Positions 51,741-61,599 of a stretch of DNA of 64,000 bases are shown here, piece after piece (positions within the stretch are counted from its first letter, which is position 1; each line of letters begins with the position of its first letter). The position numbers and the translations under genes were made by a program. The stretch comes from Physcomitrium patens (Eukaryota > Streptophyta > Bryopsida > Funariales > Funariaceae). The notes beneath the pieces were generated by a model. The model saw only the letters and a program-made list of their open reading frames with translations. It was not told where the DNA came from and did not search any database. Where the stretch lies: contig NC_037273.1 of the NCBI RefSeq assembly GCF_000002425.4, positions 5,950,521-6,014,520 of the forward strand, in the 5' to 3' direction.

Positions 51741-52435
51741 TATAATACGACATTGGAGTCTATAAAAATCCATCCCGTATTTCACGTGTTTTTTTTGGAG
51801 CCATATAAGATAGTGAGTATTTCAAAAAGAAGATAAATACCATTGTCTATTATAGAAGTAGATAATAATCAAGAATTTGAAGTAGAAGAAGTCTCAGACT
51901 TGAGGTGGCACTCACTTAAGTTAAAATATCTTATTCATTGGTTTGAATAATATATTATTGAATACATATAGGAGCTAACAAAAAATCTTACAAATGCAGC
52001 AAAGAAGGTCAAAGCTTTTCATCGATGACATCTATCGAAACCAAGATGAAGGATAATAAATCTTTGCTATAAAAGATATATAATTTATAAAAGATTATAT
52101 TTTACCTTCTATCTTTGTTTTTAATTTTAGTATAATTGTAACATTAAAGAGATGGAGAATCAATAGCTATTAGATTCAACTCAAGAGCTATCATTTATTA
52201 ATTTATCAAATAAAACATTACAATTATCACAATCTTAAAGATAAAATAGGAATGAAGACCTTCAAAAATGACATATTTTTCTTCAAATAAATGACAAGAT
52301 ATAATGCATTTGGTATCACGACCTAAGAAAAAAGTCTCAATATTTGGTGATTTTATTAGAAGTAGGAACAATTCTTGATGGTATTACAAATATTTTGTTT
52401 GAAAGAAGTTATAAAGATCTCAATAATGATCAAAT

Positions 52436-53860
52436 AACATGGTAGTCTTCTCACCTTCAAATGAGACATTACCAATGATTGAGAAGATTTAACAATTATC
52501 TTTAAAGAGAATAAAGATTAGAGTACATATCAAATACAACTTACTACATCTTGGACTTCTTCAATATATAATCATCACTCCTTGTGGAACTTGTCCCTAG
52601 AAGGAAGAATAATGTCATACACATATATTTATTATAATTATTACCTAAATATTATGAATAGATAGAAATAAGTATAATTAGATTAATTTCATAATATCTT
52701 TTAGAAAAGCTTCTTAAAAGCTTTATAGATGTTGCTTTGACTTTACATATGTTTGTATATTAGAAACTTGGTCTAAAAATTAACCATGTGTAACAAATGT
52801 TGGTAGCTTACAAAATAAGCTAACTATATGGCACACATATAAAAAACTTGCCTTATAAGTTAAGATACATGTTATGCAAAGTCAATATATTTTGGAGGTC
52901 CTATAGAATAGCACCATGTAGCTCTTAAGTAGATAATATATATAAAGGTAAGAATGAAGCTTTCTTCATTCTTGTTAATTCTTTTCTTATTTCTAGTATG
53001 ATTTCAAGAATTTATAGTTTTCTTGTCCTTTGGAAATAAACATTCCGATTTTTTTTTTAATATACATACTTATTTATATTTAATTTGTCATATTTCTTTA
53101 AGAAAGTTTCATTTATTTATTTGCTTTCATCGAGTTCTTGTTCTTGATACAAGATAGTCTTTTCACCTTAGAATGGAATATTATCAATGGTTGAGAGGAT
53201 CTATCAACCACCTTAAAAAAGGAACAACAATCAAAGTATGTGATAAATACAATTCATAGGATCTTGGACTTTTTCAACATATAATGATTGTTTCTTGTAA
53301 AACTTGTCCTTAGAAAGAAAGATAATATCACAGACATACATATTCAATTAGATAAGAAATATTAGATAGAAAATAAATATAGATAGATTTAATATTATCT
53401 TGTGGCATAGCTTTTTAGAAGCTTAATAGATATATATTTGATTTTATACATGTTCATAGCTGATCGGTAGGTTAGAAACTTAGCTAACAAGTTAGTCATA
53501 TGTTGCGTGTGTGGATAGTTTTAGTACAAGCTTACAATGTGGTGCACATATAAAAAACTAATCTTACAAGTTAAGACATATGTCTTGAAAATTGAACATG
53601 TGTTGGAAATCTTATAAGATGTTGCTACATAGCTCCTAATTGAATAGTATATATGAAAACAAAGATGAAGCATTCTTCATTCTTGTCGTTGCCTTTCCAA
53701 TCCTTAGTCTTCTTTTAAGACTTTTTAATCTTCTTATCTTTGGCACTAGCCACTTTAGTTCAATATATTACCATCTTTGAATAGTTGTCTAGTCTTTTTG
53801 AGTGACATAAGAGTGTATTGAGATTTTTTTTCTTTGAAATTCATGTCTTTGACATTATGA
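52436..53860 (+). repeat. Tandem duplication: gypsy 3' end plus LTR, twice
   Basis: The 175 bp before the LTR at 52612 (52436-52611) recur at 53154-53327, each followed by an LTR copy (52612-53153 and 53328 to about 53860). This could come from local duplication or from LTR recombination between tandem elements. The copies are well diverged, so the event is old. Confidence 0.65.
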
Positions 53861-54189
53861 TGAAACAAAACAACACTTCTTCAAAATCAGTAGTAGCAAG
53901 AGATCAGCTCCATTAGAAATCAAAACTAATAGTAGTAATTTGATGTTTTATCTTTTTGAGTGATATAATTATCTTTTACATAAGTTTTTCATCTAAAAAG
54001 TCATCTAAATTTTCCATTCAATAATTTTCATCCATAAATTTAATACTATGTTATAAAATGAACATTTATTCATATTGCAAACACAAATGAGCCAAAACAA
54101 GGGAAAGATATTTCTATGTAGAACTTCCCTAATTTGCTGCACAAGTCCCAATTTATAGTATAAACCATAAGGTACTATTTGACAATTAA

Positions 54190-56403
54190 GCCACACCTCT
54201 TCAAATAAGCAAAATTTTGATATTGATAAATAAGATCATTTGTCAAACCAATATAGGAGCTATGTGTAAAGAATTATACCTCCTAATTTGTTTGGGAAAA
54301 TAGAATAATCATTTTACTATGAACAAGTTTCTATGCCACATGACAAGAGCAAACAAATTATCAAATAGCAAGACAAATGGGAAATTCAACATTGCCTACC
54401 TCGGTTGCCATTAAAGGTTGAGTTTTGGACTCCAAACCCACATGTTATAGATCCTCTCAAACCTTTTCAAGTGTTCAATGGATTCTCAATTACAAGTAAA
54501 ATTCTGGTCATTTTGGATCTTTCTGGGATATCATGTCTTGAAATTTTACTGAAAACACATTGAGTTTTGTATTCTCCTTTTTGAAACACTTCTTCTTTGA
54601 GAGTTGAATTAGATGATATTGTCAGGGTACAACCAATGGAAATGCATAGTAGATACTGCATTTACCTCACTGCTATTCAGTAGTAATGTCATTCTCTTTA
54701 TCTGGTACAGCTCAGCACAAAAGTGATTATTCTTCTGTTGCTGCTTTATGCTAAATTTAATGGCAAATTTATGGTGTGGAGCTGCTATGACGAAGAAATA
54801 GCGCCAGGATTCAGATGTGTCTTAGACTACTGGATAGGATTTCTTAGATACCAACATAATTACGAAGCTTCAAGAGTATTGTATAGGAAGAGTTATACAT
54901 ATTCAGATATGCAATCTCTACGATCTCGACGACGTCCTGTAAGTATGGAAGAGAGGAAGAATGCTGAACTGGCTGCAGCGGCTCTGAATGCAACAAATCC
55001 CAGTGTAGTGGTGGTTTTTAACGAAGTCAAGTGTGTACGCTCACTTCACTGTGGTAAGTCTTAGGTTCTCAACCTTCATCCCTTGTCATCAGTCAGCTGT
55101 GCATGCATTTAAGGTGCATTTTAGTGTGCATTACAGTACTATTCTTGTTTGAGGTGTCCTTCAGGTTTATTCACTTATTTATTGCCGATCGTGCGATGAT
55201 CAACCATGCAGTCGGAGATGGTTGAATTGTAGCTTTTAGTAACTTTGCGAAGCGAAGTACTAAATCAATATTGTAAGTTACAGTGGAGATACTAAGAGCT
55301 TTAACTACCAATCAATACATTCCTGACATCCTAATGCTGATAAGAACTAATTCAGTGAAATGCTAAATCTTGAAATCCTATTTTTGCAGTCAATTCCGAG
55401 TGCATTTTCCAGGAAAAAGCTTCCGAAAAATCTTGTTCGGGTGACTATGGGATTCTGCAGGCCAGAAAGCATCAGCTCGTTGGGCTGGGAACCGAAAGAA
55501 GAGTGCATGCTTGAAAGGATTTAGAGCATTTTTGCAGTCTCATCATTTCGAAGAGGGAGACGCTTTGGTATTTGAGCTTATGGACCCGAACCCGAACAAT
55601 CCTGTCTTCTTTATACATATTAACAATGTTGTTGAAGTTTAAAGAAACAGTGGTCGCAGACACACCTGTTCAGAATTCTGTTCAAGATGCTTCTCAATCA
55701 CTGAGTGACCCTGAGGTGAGAAGTAATTCACCTACGACTGTCTCGGATCTGCCACCCACGATGGCACAGGGTGCAGCAGCAAAAATGAAAAATAAAAGCC
55801 CTGTTGTGGAACGGCGCCCTGGAACTCATGATATGTTCCAAGGATCTCAGAAAGATATATTTGATATGTCCGTTACTTTGTAAATATGGGGACATATTTC
55901 GAACCATATAAGAACGTCTCTTCCTTAGTAACGTCTCAACTCTAGATACAACCATGAAAAGTCCTCATGAAAATGCAACACTGGAGGAGTTAGAGAAGCA
56001 GTATCAGGAGGTTGTTAACACAAACAATCCAACATTGCTTCTGATAAAGGCCCACATCTATTTACAAATCTCCCTTACAGCGGACGAGCTGGCGAGTGCC
56101 CTCGTATTCAGGAGAAGTTAAAAGCTTCATTGTTGCACAGGAAGGTGTCTTGGAAGACGGTGTCGAGGTCACCTTGACAAAGCCAGAAACGTCTTTTGAT
56201 CGGGGACGAGGGTGTGTCCAGATTCTTGGTGCTGCTGTTGGGCATGGAGGGACTCAAGAAGTTGCCAGTTTCAATAAAATGGATTTTTTTTTGTGCTGGC
56301 GTAGTGCCACTGGCTGCAAGAATGACGATGATTGGCATAGGGAGTTGCAACTAAGTGATACGGAAAGAGTACCTAGTAACCAGGATGCCGAAGACGGTGT
56401 CTG
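54190..56403 (+). pseudogene. 3' half of the split multi-B3 (REM-like) gene
   Basis: After about 500 bp of unassigned sequence, an exon ends at 55053 with RRPVSMEERKNAELAAAALN and then PSVVVVF, the usual lead into a REM-type B3 domain. The domain continues as SSVYAHFTV, then from 55390 SIPSAFSRKKLPKNLVRVTM, KGFRAFLQSHHFEEGDALVF and PVFFIHINNVVEV. Single extra bases shift the frame near 55020 (TTTTTA), near 55450 (ATGGGATT) and near 55640 (GTTTAAAG), each next to a short homopolymer. A Ser/Thr-rich tail follows (DASQSLSDPEVRSNS). Then NATLEELEKQYQEVV and PTLLLIKAHIYLQISLTADE at about 55970-56090 resemble the opening of a further, worn B3 domain. The length and domain order fit the missing part of the fragment at 24628-26247. 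The gene is not translatable as it stands. Confidence 0.7.
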
Positions 56404-58080
56404 AAGTCAGTGTGTTGGCCATAGTTTTGATTCCTATTACAGATGAGTCGACTTTAGTGCTTAGGGTGACGATTAAGGGAGGAGATTTACGGTAGTCAGT
56501 AATCAGTTTGAGCTGTCTTGAACTGTTGGAGAGAGAACTTGTACATTGCCACGTAGTTCTTTATATCCTTTGGTCAAGGCGATAAACTTGGACTTGGGTG
56601 CTTATTTACAGGCACTGTCCTTCGGCCCTTCCAACTCCGTGCCCGGATGACACCCTCTTCTGCGGTATAGAATCAAAGTATCCTGACCCTAAACTTGCAA
56701 GGAATCCTCCACGAGTAAGTGAACTGTACCCCGTAATGTGATCAATTAGGCCTAAATGAATGTTTAATTTTTAGGCCACTTACAAGTGGCTTTCTAATTT
56801 ATAATGTTGAGCATGCTGAGATGATTCTGGTCTCAGCATGTTGCTTCTCATTTGGTCAGACCAAATCACATTTGAGAACTATCCGCCCACTTATCTTTTA
56901 TTGCCCTTTTTTCTTCTTCCGATCTTTTTCCTGTTCATTCTGTTTGAAATTCATGTGGTATTCACCAAGGACTTCTTGTACAGCAGTTTCAGTGCCTTGG
57001 CATTGCCTCAGGGTCTCTAGTGTGCTGTTATATTCACACTGGCGTGGATCCAACTGACGCACCGATGTACTTGACCAGCGTTGCGCACCGGGAAGATTTG
57101 GATGGTTTCATTTTCAAGGATAGAGGAAATCTAGCCACACGCACAAGAATGGTGAAGGGCAAGAATGTCAATCCTCATCAGAGGAATCATTGTATGTAGA
57201 GCGTCCGTATTGACCCAAGAAAAAAGGATAGGGCCATTGTCTTTCTGTTCATGACAGAATTGAATCGCGATGGATGTGTTCGATTCGTCCATAGAAATCC
57301 AGGCTCTTATCGAGTTTAACAGCTCCTTGATTATCCAGAGAAAGGAGCCTAGGTGAACTTGAGAGATGCCTAGCTCTGCGAAGTGTTGCAAGTGACATCT
57401 TCCGATTCCAATTCAGTTGTATTAGTGCTGGTGCAGGAATCAATGGCTGTTCAAATCACTATCAAATTTTTAGTCACACCCTACAAAACAGAAGGGTCAT
57501 TTGTCAAGTAGTTAAGGTTGTGATACCTTGTTCCATGAAGAAAATATTTGTTGAATAGTAGTTTAGTGGGTGTAAAGTGACTGGTCTTAGAACCTAGTAA
57601 TGAAGCTAAATGAGTGAGCGATATCTAGCATGGTCAAGGTAGATGCATATATGAGATAGCTTTTTTGTAAGGAACAAAAATGCATGGAGCATCAGCAGCT
57701 TCTGTCACAAGTTGAATGTAGGCATCAGCAGAAGTGCAGATACAGCAACACTCCCGCGTTCCAAAATGCTAGAATATCTCCGCAATCCGGCTTCCTTGAT
57801 GCAAGAAAGTGAACAAAGAAGGCAGAGAGTTACCAGATGAAACGCAATGTATTAATCTGTTTTGTCCCCCACAACTCGATGGCACCTTGGAGGTGGTGAG
57901 GGATTGGTGCAAGCTGGAGAGGATTAGTACAACAAAAGAAATAAGAATAATAATAATAATATAAACTATCATGTTTCAAAAAACGTAAGAAATTTGATAG
58001 GTTGGGAGCTCAAACTTGGTTGCTAAGATTTATGCCATCTCCAAGGAACCACAAGACTAAAAAAAACGTGCATAAAATCC
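56404..58080. other. Region downstream of the B3 remnant
   Basis: Composition is intermediate. Short frames occur (for example 56821-57057 + and 57131-57391 -), without domains. I find no assignable gene. The first few hundred bases may be the 3' end of the old B3 gene. Confidence 0.4.
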
Positions 58081-59200
58081 AGATTGGCAACAATAATTCT
58101 GAAACATACTTGTCCCATCAACTATTTCGACGTCGATCCAATGAAATGTAATTTCAAAAAAAAAAACAACTCCTCAATTCCTTCTCTCAGATTCTCCCCT
58201 GATCTATTTTCTAGCCAAAATATCCACACCTTCGGCTCAAATTTAGAATCGTCCTTTGTTTCACAACAAAACACGTAAAGCTCCCCTTCCTGAGAAATGC
58301 ATGGCAAACTGCTGCCTCTCTTCAAAGAAAAAATCACAAGGACGGCCGGTGCACTCCAAGCAGCCGTGGTGACGACGGAGCATTGCCATTCAAGCAAGAG
58401 CCTTATTACCCGCACGTCAAGGCGGCAACAAGAGCGAGGTGGGCAAAGGGACGCGTCACATACCTTCCATGATGATAAGTATCTCGAATTTTCAATTCGC
58501 AGAGATAGCCTTGAGTTGCCATGTGTGACCAACAGGAAAGGTTTCCAAGTTCTCCTCTCAGCAGATGGTCAATGCGGAATCACCGCTGCGCACACAAGCC
58601 GTGACACTAGAGCCAACCTACACAGTCTAAGTCTCTCAGTCAGGAGTACACCCACACAAAACTTGACACTGGGCGCTGAGAGAAAACCCCTCCACATACA
58701 TAGGAACTGAAAGAGCTCGATGGCTTGCACACACCTCACTCAGCTCCACGCGAAACAGAAGTCCCGCACAAACCTTGTGCAGGAGTCATGTCTTGGTTGG
58801 ATGATGGGTTTTGGTTTTCACGAAGCTGGGTTTTCAAGTATGATTTCACTTCTGCTTCTTCTTCAACCTCATCATCGTCTTCGTCGCAATCTTCAATCCG
58901 TGGCGTGCATTTAAGATGCCGGAGAAAGCAGCAAATAATGCATGAGCGTGAGGAGGATGATAGTGGTGCTGAAGAGTACGAGAAAATTGGTGCATGGAGG
59001 CATCAAACTCGGATTGTGTTTGAGATTTTCCACGTACAAGAGGAGAGAAGGCATTAATTCCGGCATCAATCATCATCGAAGCCTGGGCCTGCGCTCTAGG
59101 CAAAGTTGTGCTTGCCATTAAGGCCTCTTTCCATGCTGAAAAGGTGGGCAATGTTAGTGCTTCCTGCACCAGCACTAATGTTGGTGCTTCCCTCCCTCTC
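58081..59200. other. GC-richer, gene-like patch of unknown content
   Basis: Overlapping frames exist on both strands: 58297-58710 and 58725-59057 on plus, 58122-58532 and 58846-59175 on minus. The 58725 frame contains MSWLDDGFWFSRSW and a Ser run. The 58846-59175 minus frame reads FSAWKEALMASTTLPRAQAQ and has a balanced composition. I recognise neither, and only one strand can be coding at most points. A short lineage-specific gene is possible. Confidence 0.3.
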
Positions 59201-59459
59201 TAAGAAAAGTGGTTTCTACCAACTACCCCATCATATGGCTGATAGAAGCTGGGCCCAGCAACACCTACCTACTCCATAGTAGCTTTGCTGAGGCTCCACT
59301 CCAAGCCCCAGTTCCTTTAGGATAAAGTTGTTTCTATAATATGCTATCAAGCAAATGGTCCATTCTACCAAGGCAAATGATTGAGACACAGTGGAACTTG
59401 TACTGAGACCAAGACAGCCCAGTAGGCCGTTGGACCTACTGTTGGCAACACCTAAGACC

Positions 59460-59989
59460 ATACTTTAAGTCATTGCTTGCGATCACCCATGCTTGATTGT
59501 GAGCATTGGTCTCTTGAGGATGCATGGTTTCTTAATGTTTCTTCAATACTTGGTTGGATGTAAAGATAGTAAAATCCATGAAATGGCTAAATATTTGAAA
59601 TTTTGATTGTATTGACTATTTAACTAATATCAACTTCTTTGTATAGATTTATGTATGTGTGTACATGTACATATACACAAACAAACATATACACTTAAAA
59701 ATTGAATAAATTAAATCCAAATTTTAACAAATATTTATTATATAGGTCATAATTGAAATGAATATCAAAAGAAATAAAAAAGCCTTTCTATCGGTATATG
59801 CACATTAAGTATTCAATATTTAAAATACTTAATGACCTATTTTGATTGTATTTCTACATGCACATTAAGTATTTTTTTTTAAATGATCCTTGTTGTTGAT
59901 GAACTTAATTAGGCAAAATAAGTGAAGCCAATAGAAAATTTTCTAAATTTTCTTAGCATTATGAAAGTAGTTGTATATTTTTGTAGAAT

Positions 59990-60026
<37 letters not shown>

Positions 60027-61560
60027 ATATTTATTTATAATATTTTAAGATCTATTTGAGCTAATTTAGAAGGTATGTAAGTAAGAAAAGTAATCATTAA
60101 TATTACTAAGATAAACTACAAGAAATGAGTAGAGACAATGACAAATTTGGTGAATTTGTTAGATATTCAAAGACAAGATTGTGAATTTTTGAATAATTGG
60201 GAGTATAGAATTACAATAAATAATATTTAAAATAAACAAGTTTTTTTTGAGATATTCTTTAAGTATTAGAAAAGATAAACTATTAAAAGAAGTGAATATT
60301 ATAATTATAGATTTTAGATTTTTCAAATTAAATCTAAATTTTTTAAAAAATGATTAATTATTCTATATAAAAAAATAAATTATAAAATAAAAAGTAAAAA
60401 TATTTTATTTTTTTATTTACTTTTTCATTATACTTAGATGATATTCTCCATGGTATATTGTTTATATTACTAAAGAAGCGTAAAGGTTTTTTTTCATGAT
60501 CTATGAGAGAAGCATATTGATTTTTTCAACAATATTATATCTATCATTAAATTTTTTTGTATTATTTTTAATACTATGAAATATTATTTTATATACATAT
60601 ATTTTATATATTTTTGAATGAATATTTTTAAATAAATAAATATATATATATAGTCTTTATTTTATTTGACATATTATTTCATATATAAGCTTTAAAGAAT
60701 ATTTTATTTAAAAATAATTCATTATAAATTGTTAAAAAAATATTTAAATATATTATTAATTCCTATTAGATATTGTGTAGATAATTGATAATTAGCCATA
60801 TATTATGAATATTAATTAACAAACCATTGATTCTCTATTAAAAGTATCATAGCCTACTAAGCTATCATATGGCTTAACAAATCAAATATCCACATGCCAA
60901 TATTTGGATTAAGTTTTAGTATATTTAAACTAAAAAGTCTTTATTATTAGATCATAGATTTATTCTATATAGAACTCAAGAGAAATATCTATTTTAAGAA
61001 ATTAATTTTTTAAAATCCTCTGTGATTAGGCAATAAATTTATTTGAACTTGTTTTATCAAATTTCTATTTTACTAATATTCTTTGTAATAATTTATTACA
61101 TGGTTACAAAGCATGGTACTCTTGAGTTGTTTTTTGAAAGTTCAATGTATGTATGAAATTGTTATATAAAATATGGTCTTTTTATCACCTTTAAAAAAAA
61201 AAAATTGTGAATTTAGCCTTTTGAGGAGTTGAATCTCTTATGGGCTTAACTTAAGTAATTTCTTTTCTTTTGATATTTCTTATTAGCAGCAACATTAGAA
61301 ATTAAGAAGAATAACAAGAGGACCTTCAAGCTTTAAGAAACTATATCTATAATTCTTACTCTACTTGCAACCTACCTATAATTAGCATAAGACTATAATG
61401 CTATTAAAAATGCTTTGTTGGAATATATTGCTAGAAATATGTTGTCAAATTGGTATCATAGATATATATATTCATATTGAAAAAAGAGATGTTAGAAACT
61501 ACAACATTTAGCATCAGCAAGGTTGCACAAAAAGTGTAGCATGGAGTAAGATAACTTTCA
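59460..61560. other. AT-rich spacer
   Basis: No gene is visible. (TA)n lies at 59992-60023. The short motif CACATTAAGTATT occurs twice, at about 59801 and 59860. A TGGTATCATAGAT stretch near 61452 resembles a worn LTR primer site but has no LTR beside it that I can define. Confidence 0.55.
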
Positions 61561-61599
61561 CTTCCAACACTCTTTTTTTATAGTTAGAGTTTACATTGA

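Larger units (their letters stand above)
39679..53153 (+). mobile_element. Old gypsy remnant B, split by nested LTR-like insertions
   Basis: Between the LTR at 39679 and the one at 52612 lie, in order on the plus strand: gag-like sequence (40.45-41.3 kb), protease and reverse transcriptase (42.83-44.11 and 45.41-45.65), RNase H to integrase (47.07-48.14), integrase (49.90-50.41), and the integrase tail with chromodomain (51.74-52.2). Each gap is an insertion with no gypsy coding. The pieces are heavily AT-biased and broken many times. Order, strand and similarity to the young gypsy at the protein level support one parent element. Confidence 0.65.
26248..54184 (-). mobile_element. Ty1-copia fossil that interrupts the B3 gene, greatly expanded by nested insertions
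   Basis: The outermost element of the nest. Its left LTR (about 26248-26503, preceded on the minus strand by a purine-rich tract) matches a stretch ending at 54184. AATTAA occurs at both host junctions (26242-26247 and 54184-54189), as expected for a target duplication. Minus-strand pieces run in copia order from the left: RNase H near 26.5-26.9 kb, reverse transcriptase either side of the young gypsy (about 26.9-27.4 and 33.96-34.67 kb), and the integrase end near 36.36-36.54 kb. The rest of integrase and gag are not recognisable. The element is old, AT-rich and thoroughly broken. That the 26.3 and 54.1 kb LTRs belong to one insertion is inference from their similarity, orientation and junctions. 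Confidence 0.6.
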
